Source: Pseudarthrobacter sp. NIBRBAC000502772 (GTDB taxonomy: Bacteria; Actinomycetota; Actinomycetes; Actinomycetales; Micrococcaceae). From it: a DNA stretch of 64,000 bases. Under the pieces are notes generated by a model, which made no database searches, had not been told where the DNA came from, and worked only from the letters and a program-made list of their open reading frames with translations. Below, in pieces: positions 8,152-16,213 of this stretch. The position numbers were made by a program, and so were the translations under genes. The stretch covers positions 1,426,001 through 1,490,000 of the forward strand of contig NZ_CP041188.1 of assembly GCF_006517235.1 (NCBI RefSeq), read 5' to 3'. How positions within the stretch are numbered: the stretch's first letter is position 1; each line of letters starts with the position of its first letter.

Positions 8152-9045
8152 CTACGCGCCGAACGGCAGCCGGGGATCGATGTCCTGGCCGTCCCAGCTT
8201 TGCCGGACCCAGCCGTGGTGCGGGTCGTCGCTGATGAGCCATTCACGGACGGGACCGGGGCCGGCCATCACGTTGAGGTAGTACAGGTCGTAGCCCGGGG
8301 CCGCCATGGCGGGGCCGTGCCAACCGTAGGGGACCAGCACAACGTCCCCGGTGCGGACCTCGGCCGCCACGTCGATGGGACGCTCATCCGAGGCGTAGAC
8401 GCGCTGGTAGCCGATGGCGTCGGCGTCGGCGGGTGCCCCGGAACCGGCGGCCACCTGCGTCTCGAAGTAATAGATCTCCTCGAGGTTCGTTTCGCCGTCC
8501 TTTTCCTCATCGTGCTTGTGCGGCGGGTAGGAGGACCAGTTTCCGGCGGGGGTGAGGACTTCGCACACGATGAAACGGTCAGCTTCGAGAGCCGCAGGCG
8601 TGCCGAAGTTGTGGACCTGGCGGGAGCAGTTGCCTGCCCCGCGCAGTTCCACGGGTGTCTCTGCCGCCGTGACCAGGCGCGTGGGGTAGGAGGCCTTGGC
8701 CGGAGCCGTGGCGACCGCCACCCGACCGCCGTCGGACGAGCTGATGGTGACGGTCCGGCCCGTGCCCGAGTACAGCACGTCGCTGGGGCCGTGGAACACG
8801 GACGCCCGGCCCGCCAGGACATAGTCTTCACCGTCCACAGAGACGGTGAAGGAGCCGTTGAGCGGGACCACAATGCGTTCCTCGTCCGCTGCGGGGAGCA
8901 CGACGGCGGCACCTGCAGTTAAGGTGGCCACCTTCAGGCCCGTATGGGCCCAGCCGTCCACGGTCCGGGTTGAATCGGAGGTTCCGAGCGAGATGTCCCA
9001 GCCGCCGTCGGCGGCGCTGCCCAGGGGGTAGACCCAGTTAGTCAT
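8152..9045 (-). CDS. iolB: 5-deoxy-glucuronate isomerase
   Basis: Cytosolic isomerase of myo-inositol catabolism that converts 5-deoxy-D-glucuronate to 2-deoxy-5-keto-D-gluconate. The protein has 297 residues in two cupin halves (KduI/IolB family); the metal-site segment YPPHKHDEE is near residue 175 and the following LEEIYYF supplies the acidic ligand. Length and the GxxNCSRQVHNF element before the site fit IolB rather than KduI. It starts 14 bp after the stop of the GntR gene, so the two form one transcript. The other iol genes (iolA, C, D, E) are not in this window. Confidence 0.93.
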   Translation of the reverse strand: MTNWVYPLGSAADGGWDISLGTSDSTRTVDGWAHTGLKVATLTAGAAVVLPAADEERIVVPLNGSFTVSVDGEDYVLAGRASVFHGPSDVLYSGTGRTVTISSSDGGRVAVATAPAKASYPTRLVTAAETPVELRGAGNCSRQVHNFGTPAALEADRFIVCEVLTPAGNWSSYPPHKHDEEKDGETNLEEIYYFETQVAAGSGAPADADAIGYQRVYASDERPIDVAAEVRTGDVVLVPYGWHGPAMAAPGYDLYYLNVMAGPGPVREWLISDDPHHGWVRQSWDGQDIDPRLPFGA

Positions 9046-9059
9046 AGATATTCCTTGCG

Positions 9060-9800
9060 CTATCGCTGTACGAGTGTCATTTCAAAGCTGTACGAATCCG
9101 CCCGGTACACGTGGTGTCCGGTTTCCACCCGGCGGCCGGCGTCGTCCGTTGCGGTGCGCTCCATGGTGACCAGGGCGGAATTGACCTCGGCCTCCAGCAG
9201 GCGGGCCTGGTAGTCGTTGGCGATCATCGCGCCGATCCGTTGCGAGGCCAGGCGGAAGTTCACACCGCCGCGGCGGAGAATGGCGTAAAGCCCCTCAGCG
9301 GCCAGCATGGCTTCGTCCATGGTGGCGATGTCGTCCCGGACCCAGTTCTCCATCAGGGCCAGGGGCTTGCCGCCCACTTTGCGCAGGCGGGTGAAGTGGT
9401 ACACCTTGGAGCCGGCCGGCAGTTCGAGGGTGGCGAGCGTCGCAGCGTCGGCCTCCATGTGGGAGAAGGTCAGCACCTGGGTGGTGGGCTTCTTGCCGTT
9501 GTTGGAGAGGTCATCAAACAGGCTGGAGAGCTCCAGGGGGCGGCGGACCTGGCTGGAGACCACCTGGGTGCCCACGCCGCGCTTGCGGACCAGCAGCCCC
9601 GAGCGGACCAGCTCGTCCATGGCTTTGCGCATGGTGGGCCGGGAGAGGTTCAGCTGGGCCGCGAGATCGATTTCGTTTTCCAGCCGGCTGCCGGGTTCCA
9701 GGATTCCGCTGTGGATGGCGGCCTCGATGCCCTGTACCACCTGGTGGTACAGGGGTACGGGCGAGGAGCGGTCGATGATGAGACCAAGTTGATTCGCCAC
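9060..9800 (-). CDS. GntR-family (HutC/UTRA) repressor of the iolB operon
   Basis: 246-residue regulator: winged helix of the GntR type (PLYHQVVQGIEAAIHSGIL ... LSRPTMRKAMDELVRSGLL, residues 15-75) followed by a UTRA ligand-binding domain (about 95-240, with LPAGSKVYHFTRLRKVGGKP). UTRA regulators sense sugars or small acids. It is the first gene of an operon with iolB and has a promoter plus an inverted repeat upstream, so autoregulation and control of iolB are likely; the inducer would be an inositol-pathway intermediate (inference). Confidence 0.9.
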   Translation of the reverse strand: MANQLGLIIDRSSPVPLYHQVVQGIEAAIHSGILEPGSRLENEIDLAAQLNLSRPTMRKAMDELVRSGLLVRKRGVGTQVVSSQVRRPLELSSLFDDLSNNGKKPTTQVLTFSHMEADAATLATLELPAGSKVYHFTRLRKVGGKPLALMENWVRDDIATMDEAMLAAEGLYAILRRGGVNFRLASQRIGAMIANDYQARLLEAEVNSALVTMERTATDDAGRRVETGHHVYRADSYSFEMTLVQR

Positions 9801-9859
9801 TGGATATTCCTCGTTCCATGCCGGAAGCTGGTGCCCGCCCGAGGCCCGGGAGAGAATCC

Positions 9860-9889
9860 ATGTCCTACTATGTTCGCTTGATAGGACAT
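9860..9889. promoter_or_regulatory. Inverted repeat, probable GntR operator
   Basis: Perfect 8-bp arms ATGTCCTA and TAGGACAT separated by 14 bp, about +8 to +37 relative to the gntR-iolB promoter. Position fits a repressor roadblock. Confidence 0.65.
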
Positions 9890-9903
9890 ACTGCCTTTGT
9901 TGA

Positions 9904-9931
9904 TAATATCAGCCGAACTTTGGCGGTCAAG
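9904..9931 (-). promoter_or_regulatory. Promoter of the gntR-iolB operon
   Basis: On the minus strand: -35 TTGACC (9931-9926), 16-bp spacer, -10 TATTAT (9909-9904). This AT-rich patch is unusual for the window. Confidence 0.65.
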
Positions 9932-10074
9932 GCTACGGCCCGCTTTGGCATGGAAATGACCTGAGAGGCCGCTTTAGCGGGCGGTGAAGCTGGCGGGGGT
10001 CCCGGTCCGTACGGCGGCTTCTGTAATGTGGATGGCACCCGGAGTACGGGGCAAGACTAAAGGTGGGAAGCACG

Positions 10075-10782
10075 ATGGGCCGCAGGACACTTGTTGACGA
10101 CCTTGTCGACGGCCTGCTCGAAGACATCCTGGACGGCAAACTGCAGCCCCATGTAGCCTTACCGCCCGAAGCCGACATCGCCAAAGCCTACGACGTCAGC
10201 CGCCTCACGGTGCGCGAGGCACTCAAGGCCCTGCGGGCACAGAACATCCTCTACGTTAAAGCCGGCCGCGGGACCTTCGTCAACCCGACCGACAACTGGA
10301 CCGGCCTGGACGCGATCTTCAAGGCCGCTTCGCACGACAACGGGGCGGAGCAGGTCGCAGTGGGGTTGATCGAGATGCGGCGCATGGTGGAAACCGGGGC
10401 GGCTGCGCTCGCGGCCAAACGCCATACACCCGAGCATGCGCAGCAGATGCGCGAGTGCATTGCGGACATGCAGCGCTTCCATGATTCCGGCGACCTCGAT
10501 GGCTTCGTGGCGGCAGACATCGCCTTCCACGACGCAGTGTTGAAGGCTTCCGGCAATCCATTTGTCCGGGCGCTGTTCGCGCAGCTGGGTCAGCTCCTTT
10601 ACGTAAAACGGCGTGAAACGTCCGCCGTCGAAGAGATCCAACTGCACGCCATTGAGTACCACCAAAAGGTCATGGAAAGCATCCTCAGTGGCGAGGCCGA
10701 GCTGGCCCGCCGCACCATGGACGAGCATATGGACCAGACATACCGGGACTACGAACGCTACGTGCACCACGCAGCATCCTGA
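10075..10782 (+). CDS. FCD-domain GntR-family regulator
   Basis: 235-residue FadR/LldR-like regulator: winged helix (residues 5-70, with AYDVSRLTVREALKALRAQN) and an all-helical FCD domain holding the metal/ligand residues DIAFHDAV (near 150), HAIEYHQKV (near 195) and MDEHM (near 220). FCD proteins bind organic acids such as sugar acids or hydroxy acids. The start is the ATG preceded by AAAGGTGGG; an in-frame GTG 12 bp upstream lies inside that Shine-Dalgarno sequence. It precedes an MFS importer and an SDR dehydrogenase, the likely targets, via the palindrome at 10855. Confidence 0.88.
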   Translation: MGRRTLVDDLVDGLLEDILDGKLQPHVALPPEADIAKAYDVSRLTVREALKALRAQNILYVKAGRGTFVNPTDNWTGLDAIFKAASHDNGAEQVAVGLIEMRRMVETGAAALAAKRHTPEHAQQMRECIADMQRFHDSGDLDGFVAADIAFHDAVLKASGNPFVRALFAQLGQLLYVKRRETSAVEEIQLHAIEYHQKVMESILSGEAELARRTMDEHMDQTYRDYERYVHHAAS

Positions 10783-10807
10783 CGTTGCAGCCCGCACCAA
10801 GCAGGTC

Positions 10808-10837
10808 TTGACGTAATCCGCATCACTAATCTATGCT
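10808..10837 (+). promoter_or_regulatory. Promoter of the MFS-SDR operon
   Basis: -35 TTGACG (10808-10813), 18-bp spacer, -10 TATGCT (10832-10837). Start of transcription near 10844, giving a leader of about 138 nt. Confidence 0.65.
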
Positions 10838-10854
10838 TTTTCTCAGTTGTTCGA

Positions 10855-10873
10855 TCAGATGTCTGACATCTGA
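10855..10873. promoter_or_regulatory. 19-bp palindrome, probable FCD-GntR operator
   Basis: Perfect dyad TCAGATGTC-T-GACATCTGA. The core TGTCTGACA fits the TNGTNNNACNA pattern known for FadR/LldR-type regulators. It lies about +11 to +29 from the MFS promoter, so the neighbouring FCD regulator probably acts here. Confidence 0.75.
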
Positions 10874-10981
10874 CTCAATCGCATTGATCCCGTTCCCCTT
10901 TTGGACTGGGCCTCCCAAGATATCCGCACGGATTCCCGCCACCACCGCCGGTGCCGGACTCCGTTAGACAGAAGGTCGAAG

Positions 10982-12367
10982 ATGACTTCACTCTCCTTAA
11001 AATCCGCAGGGCTCGGCGAGCTTGGCGAGCGCACGCTCCGCAAGGTCCGCCGCCGGGTTATGCCACTGATCGTCCTGCTCTATTTCGTTGCCTACCTTGA
11101 CCGCAACAACGTGGGCTTCGCCAAGCTCACCATGAGCGAGGACATCGGCCTGAATGCCGCAGCTTACGGGCTCGGCGCCGGCATCTTCTTCCTCGGCTAT
11201 GCGCTCCTCGAGGTGCCCAGCAACGCTGGCATGTACCGGTTCGGCGCACGCAAGTGGCTGGCGCGGATCCTTATTACGTGGGGCATCTTCGCCACGGCCA
11301 TGTGCCTGGTGAACGGTGAAACCACCTACTACATCATCCGTTTCCTGTTGGGGGCGGCAGAGGCTGGATTCTTCCCGGCCATCCTTTTCTACCTGACGCT
11401 GTGGTTCCCCGCCGCTCAGCGCGTCACGGTACTGGGCATCTTCATCCTCGCCCAGCCCATCTCCAACGCCCTCGGCGCCCCGGTCTCCGGACTGCTGCTC
11501 CAGATGGACGGCGTCATGGGCCTGCAGGGCTGGCAGTGGCTGTACATCATCGAAGGTATCCCGGCCATCATCCTGGGCTTGCTTACCCCCATCCTCATGA
11601 CCGACCGCCCGCGGGATGCCAAGTGGCTCAACCCGGACGAGCGCGAATGGCTTGCCACCACCATGGACAAGGAGTTGGCCGTCAAGTCCAGTTCCGGCAG
11701 CCACAACTTCCTATCCGGCCTCAAGGACAAGCGCACCCTGACCTACTCGGCCCTGTACTTCGGCCTGGTCTGCGGCATCTACGGACTGGGTCTCTGGATG
11801 CCCACCATCGTCGCCGCTTTGGGCAAGTTCTCCACCGCCCAGGTCGGGTTCATCGTCCTCATTCCCTACTCCGTGGCTGCAGTCTTTGTGTACTTCTGGA
11901 GCAGGCGTGCGGACAAGACCGGAAAGCGGGCCTGGCACAGTGCGGTCAGCATGGTCCTTGCCGGCATGGGCCTCCTTGCTGCAGGCTACATGCTCCCGGT
12001 CAACCCCATACTGGCCCTCATTGCCCTGACCGCCGCGGCCATGGGTATCTACGGCGCCATCGCGCCGTTCCTGTCCATGCCGTCCGCGGCGCTCACCGGG
12101 GCAGCTGCTGCTTCCGGCCTCGCCCTGATCAACTCACTGGGTAACCTCGGCGGTTTCGTGGCCCCGTACGCTGTCGGCCTGCTGAACGACGCCACGGGCA
12201 ACAACCAGAGCGGCCTGCTGTTCCTGTCCTTCTGCCTCTGCGTCACGGCGGTTGCCACCTACCTTTATGCACGCAAGCGCCCCGAAGGCGATGCCGCGCT
12301 GGATCCCGCAGTTGCCGCGGCTGCCGCTGTGGCCCCTGATTCCACGCACCCCGCCAAAATCTCCTGA
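10982..12367 (+). CDS. MFS transporter, anion:cation symporter (ACS) family
   Basis: 461-residue membrane importer with about 12 helices. The first helix ends in YFVAYLDRNNVGFAKLTM, the ACS signature seen in transporters of tartrate, galactarate/glucarate, phthalate and related organic anions. A long cytosolic loop (residues 215-250) separates the two six-helix halves. The start is the ATG after AGAAGGTCGAAG. Followed by an SDR gene after 26 bp, so uptake and the first oxidation step may be encoded together. Substrate inferred as an organic or sugar acid because of the FCD-type regulator upstream. Confidence 0.88.
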   Translation: MTSLSLKSAGLGELGERTLRKVRRRVMPLIVLLYFVAYLDRNNVGFAKLTMSEDIGLNAAAYGLGAGIFFLGYALLEVPSNAGMYRFGARKWLARILITWGIFATAMCLVNGETTYYIIRFLLGAAEAGFFPAILFYLTLWFPAAQRVTVLGIFILAQPISNALGAPVSGLLLQMDGVMGLQGWQWLYIIEGIPAIILGLLTPILMTDRPRDAKWLNPDEREWLATTMDKELAVKSSSGSHNFLSGLKDKRTLTYSALYFGLVCGIYGLGLWMPTIVAALGKFSTAQVGFIVLIPYSVAAVFVYFWSRRADKTGKRAWHSAVSMVLAGMGLLAAGYMLPVNPILALIALTAAAMGIYGAIAPFLSMPSAALTGAAAASGLALINSLGNLGGFVAPYAVGLLNDATGNNQSGLLFLSFCLCVTAVATYLYARKRPEGDAALDPAVAAAAAVAPDSTHPAKIS

Positions 12368-12393
12368 TCTCGAAACCCCTGAAGGAAAACCTC

Positions 12394-13167
12394 ATGACTA
12401 CCAGCAACTTCCCTTCCGAACGCACCGTTGTCCTGACCGGCGCCGCGTCGGCCCGCGGCATCGGCCGCGCCGCCGCTGACCGGATGGCCAGCGAGGGATG
12501 GTCAATCGCCATCCTGGACATCAATGCGGAGGACGCCAAGGCCGCCGCCGCGGAGATCGGCTCCAACCGTGCCGTCAAGGCCATTGGCGTTGGAGCCGAC
12601 GTGTCCGACGAGGCGTCCGTTGACCGGGCCATCACCGAGATCGAAGACGCGCTTCCCCCGATTGTTGCGCTCGCCAACCTCGCCGGGATCAGCTCCCCGA
12701 CGACGTTCATGGAAACCACCGTGGCGGAGTGGGACAACGTCTTCGCCATCAACATGCGCGGTACCTTCATCGTTTCCCAGCGGGTCCTCAAGGGCATGAT
12801 CGAGCGAAAGCTCGGGCGCATCGTGAGCATCTCGTCCATCTCCGCCCAGCGCGGCGGCGGAACGTTCTCGAAGGTTGCCTACAGCGCTACCAAAGCCGGA
12901 ATCCTCGGGTTTACCCGCGCCCTGGCCCGCGAAGTCGGCGAGTTCGGCATCACGGTCAATGCGATTGCCCCCGGCCCGATCGACACCGACATCATGGGTG
13001 GAACCCTCACCGATGAGCGCAAAGCGCAGCTGTCCGAGGGCATCATGATGGGCCGCGTGGGCACCCGCGAGGAAGTGGCAGCCTTGATCGCCTTCCTGTT
13101 GGGCCAGGACTCGGGCTATATCACCGCCGCCACCTACGACATCAACGGCGGCCTCCAGGTTTCCTGA
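12394..13167 (+). CDS. SDR-family NAD(P)-dependent oxidoreductase
   Basis: 257-residue classical short-chain dehydrogenase. Cofactor motif TGAASARGIGRAAAD (residues 10-24), NLAG at about 93, catalytic Ser in SISSISAQ (about 145) and AYSATKAG (Tyr/Lys about 163-167), then VNAIAPGPIDTD. The C-terminus DINGGLQVS is of the FabG-like branch. The gap TGAASARGIG is one residue longer than the usual TGxxxGIG spacing. Co-transcribed with the MFS importer, it probably oxidises the imported hydroxy acid or sugar alcohol. GAAGGAAAA precedes the ATG. Confidence 0.87.
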   Translation: MTTSNFPSERTVVLTGAASARGIGRAAADRMASEGWSIAILDINAEDAKAAAAEIGSNRAVKAIGVGADVSDEASVDRAITEIEDALPPIVALANLAGISSPTTFMETTVAEWDNVFAINMRGTFIVSQRVLKGMIERKLGRIVSISSISAQRGGGTFSKVAYSATKAGILGFTRALAREVGEFGITVNAIAPGPIDTDIMGGTLTDERKAQLSEGIMMGRVGTREEVAALIAFLLGQDSGYITAATYDINGGLQVS

Positions 13168-13185
13168 CCGGGAACCGGACCAGGC

Positions 13186-13226
13186 ACGGGCACCCCCTCC
13201 GGTTTTCCGGCGGGGGTGCCCTCGTG
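13186..13226 (+). terminator. Hairpin terminator after the SDR gene
   Basis: Stem GGGCACCCCC(T)CCGG / CCGG(C)GGGGGTGCCC with a TTTT loop and further pairing at the base (GCAC/GTGC). It lies 20 bp after the SDR stop. Confidence 0.8.
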
Positions 13227-13289
13227 CCAGTGCAGTGCAGTGATGTGCAGTGCCGTGCCGGAGCCTCGGCCGAAGTCTAGGCTGGCACT

Positions 13290-14423
13290 ATGAACCCCTC
13301 CGGCGGCCTGGTGCCCAGCCCTCGGACCCTTGAGGTTGAGAGCCTGGACGCGTTCGACCGGCTGGTCGCCGCCGGCGCGGTGGCCATGCACGGCTGGCAC
13401 GCCCAGTCCCTGGACCTGCGCGGCCGCAAGGCAGCACTTGAGGCGCTGGACGTGGAAGGTGCCATTTTCCTGGGCTGCACCTTCGACCAGGGCGTTGAAG
13501 ACGGGCTTCGCCGCCGCGGCGCACTGATCTTCCCCAGGTTGCAGGGTGTGCCGTTCGATCCCTACCGGGCCCGGCTCTACACGCCGCAGGAACTTTACGC
13601 CGGCCTGGAAAACTCACCGTATGAGGAGCTGCCTGACGCCCTGGTGTACCAGTGGAGCATCCGCCCGGGGCAACGCAACCGGCTGGACGCCACACTGGCC
13701 TCGGCGCTGCATGACCACGCCATCGGCGACGCCTTGGACGGGTTCACTCACTCGGACCCCTACGCCGGCCGCATCACCGTGGGCGTGATGGGCGGGCATG
13801 CCGCCCTGCGGGGAACCCCGGACTTCGCTCAGGCAGCCGAGCTGGGCAGGCTCCTTGCGCAGAGCGGGCGGATCGTTGCAACCGGCGGCGGCCCGGGTGC
13901 CATGGAAGCGGCAAACCTCGGCGCCTATCTGAGCCGCGTTCCGCACGCGGAGTTCACGGCGGCACTCGCCGGCTTTGGAGCCGTCCCCGGCTTCCGCCCC
14001 TCGGTGTCCGCGTGGGCACGCGAGGCGGCCGCCGTCGTCGAACGCCAACCCGGCGGAACGCCGTCCCTAGGGATCCCCACCTGGTTCTACGGGCATGAGC
14101 CGCCGAACTACTTTGCCACCCACATCGCCAAGTACTTCGCCAACGCCATCCGGGAGGCGATCCTGCTGGAACTGTGCGACGGCGGCATCGTCTTCCTGCC
14201 GGGAGCGGCCGGTACCGTGCAGGAAATTTTCCAGGACGCCTGCGAGAACTACTACAGCGCCCGCGAAGCCGTGACACCGATGGTGTTGGTGGGGCGGCAG
14301 CACTGGGAGCACGAGTATCCCGCGTGGCCCATGCTCCGGCGGCTCGCTGCCGGACGGGCCATGGAGGACCGGATCTTCCTGGTGGACAGTGTGGACGAGG
14401 CGCTAGCGGTGCTGGGCGGCTGA
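13290..14423 (+). CDS. LOG-family (lysine decarboxylase-like Rossmann) protein
   Basis: 377-residue protein. After a roughly 150-residue N-terminal region without a clear domain, a LOG/DprA-type Rossmann fold follows: VGVMGGHAALRG (about 168), IVATGGGPGAMEAANLGAY (about 195-213) and the nucleotide-binding motif LPGAAGTVQEIFQDA (about 310), a variant of PGGxGTxxE in which the second Gly is Ala. LOG enzymes release free cytokinins from nucleotide monophosphates; bacterial relatives are AMP/IMP phosphoribohydrolases, but the long N-terminus makes this a different subgroup. The -10-like TAGGCT ends 6 nt before the ATG and no Shine-Dalgarno sequence is visible, which suggests a leaderless mRNA. 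Confidence 0.78.
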   Translation: MNPSGGLVPSPRTLEVESLDAFDRLVAAGAVAMHGWHAQSLDLRGRKAALEALDVEGAIFLGCTFDQGVEDGLRRRGALIFPRLQGVPFDPYRARLYTPQELYAGLENSPYEELPDALVYQWSIRPGQRNRLDATLASALHDHAIGDALDGFTHSDPYAGRITVGVMGGHAALRGTPDFAQAAELGRLLAQSGRIVATGGGPGAMEAANLGAYLSRVPHAEFTAALAGFGAVPGFRPSVSAWAREAAAVVERQPGGTPSLGIPTWFYGHEPPNYFATHIAKYFANAIREAILLELCDGGIVFLPGAAGTVQEIFQDACENYYSAREAVTPMVLVGRQHWEHEYPAWPMLRRLAAGRAMEDRIFLVDSVDEALAVLGG

Positions 14424-14445
14424 CTATTCCGGCGTCCGGCCGTTG

Positions 14446-15585
14446 CTAACCCACCACGGTGCCGAAGGCGAGGCCCAGCACATAGGTTACGGCGGCGGCG
14501 CCCAGGCCGATGCCCAGCTGGCGGAGCCCGCGCGTCAGCGGCGACGTCCCGGACAGCAGGCCCACGATTCCGCCGGTGGCCAGCAGCGCCAGCCCCACCA
14601 GTACCGCTGCCACCACCAGGGCGGCCAACCCGGTCAGGCCGAACAGGAACGGCAGGATGGGGACCACGGCGCCGGACGCGAAAAAGCAGAAGCTGGACAG
14701 CGCCGCCCCCCACGCGGTGCCCACGGCCTCGTGCTGGTCCTCAGTCTCCGGCACCTCGGGCTGGAGCGACAGGCTGGGATCGCAGTCGCAGCTCAGCCGC
14801 CCCATGCGTTCGGCCACGCGGTGTGCGGCCGCTTCGTGGGACATTCCGCGCGCCAGGTAGACGAGCATCAGTTCGTTGTGTTCGATGTCCAGTTTCGGGG
14901 CGGCCGCGAGGGTGATCTGGGTGGGACGCGTGGCCGCCAGGAGCTCGCGCTGGGACCGCACGGAGACAAACTCGCCCGCGGCCATGGACATGGCACCGGC
15001 GAGGAGCCCTGCCACACCGCTGAGCAGCACCACCCCGCTCGCCACTCCGGAAGCGGCCATGCCCACCACTAGTGAGAGGTTGCTGACCAAGCCATCGTTG
15101 GCGCCAAAAACGGCGGCACGGAACGTCCCGGCGAGCCGGTTGCGGCCACGGGTTGCCAGGCCTCGGACAACTTCCTCATGGATCTGTTCATCCGCTGCCA
15201 TGGCATCCGTGGCGTTGGGATCCAAGGCGTAGGGGGAGCGGCCTTCAGCGCGCTGGGCGAGGGCCAGGACGAAAACGGAGCCGAAGTGGCGGGCCAGGAA
15301 GCCCAGGAATTGGCTGCGGAGGGACGCCGGCCGGGACTTTTGGGCGTGGTCGCCGAGGAGGTGCAGCCAGTGGGCCTCGTGCCGCCCCTCGGCTTCGGCG
15401 AGGGCCAGCAGGATGGCACGTTCTTCGCCGTCGCGGTTTTGGGCGAGATCGCGGTAGACGGCGGCCTCTGCCCGTTCGTCCGCGAGGTACTGGCGCCACC
15501 GGCGGATGTCGGCCGGCGTAGGCTGCGGCGCGGATGGATGGGGTTCCGCGGGCCGGGCTTGGCTGGGATTGGGGTGCTGAGACAC
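14446..15585 (-). CDS. Ferritin-like / VIT1-CCC1 family Fe2+/Mn2+ exporter
   Basis: 379-residue membrane protein combining an N-terminal ferritin/rubrerythrin-like four-helix domain (about residues 20-150, with acidic/His ligand motifs AEAEGRHEAHW and ADEQIHEE) and a C-terminal VIT1/CCC1 transporter domain (from AAVFGANDGLVSNLSLVVG, about residue 160) with five predicted helices and a cytosolic acidic loop (CDCDPSLSLQPEVPETEDQHE). This is the architecture of MbfA, a ferritin-domain iron/manganese exporter. The start is a GTG with AGGAG 6 nt upstream; the longer reading frame would add 99 Arg-rich residues unlike the family. Convergent with the LOG gene. Confidence 0.87.
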   Translation of the reverse strand: MSQHPNPSQARPAEPHPSAPQPTPADIRRWRQYLADERAEAAVYRDLAQNRDGEERAILLALAEAEGRHEAHWLHLLGDHAQKSRPASLRSQFLGFLARHFGSVFVLALAQRAEGRSPYALDPNATDAMAADEQIHEEVVRGLATRGRNRLAGTFRAAVFGANDGLVSNLSLVVGMAASGVASGVVLLSGVAGLLAGAMSMAAGEFVSVRSQRELLAATRPTQITLAAAPKLDIEHNELMLVYLARGMSHEAAAHRVAERMGRLSCDCDPSLSLQPEVPETEDQHEAVGTAWGAALSSFCFFASGAVVPILPFLFGLTGLAALVVAAVLVGLALLATGGIVGLLSGTSPLTRGLRQLGIGLGAAAVTYVLGLAFGTVVG

Positions 15586-15853
15586 GCAAGGCTCCTGTGC
15601 TGGATGGGCATGGTTCGGCCCCATTGCAACGCCCAGCTTACCGCGGAATTCCGCGGATTTTCGGCTGGCTGCCCTCAGTGCGGAGTTTCGGTTTCCCTCA
15701 AAATTCCGCGGTCTGCCGCGTGTGCCCGGACGGGTTGCGCCGGCTCTTGACCGGGCCCACCGGCGGTGCTGTGATGAAGGAGTGGCGTCCGCCTGCGCCC
15801 ACCGGCGGCGCCCATCAACAAAGCACGTCAGGCGAACAAACGGAGGTCGAATC

Positions 15854-16078
15854 ATGAGCACCACCGGACAGCACCCGGACATGCCGCACCTGGAATCTGT
15901 TGAATCGGATCCCGCTTACGACTACGCCGAGGACGTCCCCGTCAGCGTGGACGACTGGGACGCCGAGGACGAATTCCTGGACGCCGAAGAGGTGGTGGTT
16001 CCCACGCCCCCGGTGGCAGTCGACGCCGAGGAGCGCGTGGTTCCACTCGATGAGGACGAGTTCCGCGGAACCGAATAG
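15854..16078 (+). CDS. Small acidic hypothetical protein
   Basis: 74-residue, strongly acidic protein rich in Asp, Glu and Val with no membrane segment, Cys or recognisable domain; segments such as DDWDAEDEFLDAEEVVV repeat the same acidic pattern. The start is the ATG with a good GGAGG 7 nt upstream. It is divergent from the VIT1/ferritin gene and followed by a strong terminator. An intrinsically disordered protein is likely. Function unknown; a metal or nucleic-acid mimic role would be guesswork. Confidence 0.7.
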   Translation: MSTTGQHPDMPHLESVESDPAYDYAEDVPVSVDDWDAEDEFLDAEEVVVPTPPVAVDAEERVVPLDEDEFRGTE

Positions 16079-16083
16079 AACGA

Positions 16084-16135
16084 ACGACGGCGGCACTCCG
16101 GTTCGCGGGGAAGCGAAGGGGAGTGCCGCCGTCGT
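16084..16135. terminator. Terminator hairpin between convergent genes
   Basis: Perfect 16-bp stem ACGACGGCGGCACTCC / GGAGTGCCGCCGTCGT with a 20-nt loop, just after the acidic small protein gene. Confidence 0.85.
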
Positions 16136-16169
16136 ACTTAACTCAGTGAAGCTGCGGGCTCAGTGGCCG

Positions 16170-16213
16170 CCGGTGATCGAGCCTGTTATCTCCGGTGATC
16201 GAGCCTGTCGAGA
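16170..16213. repeat. Two-unit dispersed intergenic repeat (CCGGTGATCGAGCCTGTCGAGA type)
   Basis: Two imperfect copies of CCGGTGATCGAGCCTGT(C/T) (16170-16187 and 16192-16210) directly abutting the stop codon of the symporter gene. On the other strand they read CTCGACAGGCTCGATCACCGG. A two-unit copy of the same family occurs inside a coding region at 28922-28967. Confidence 0.7.
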
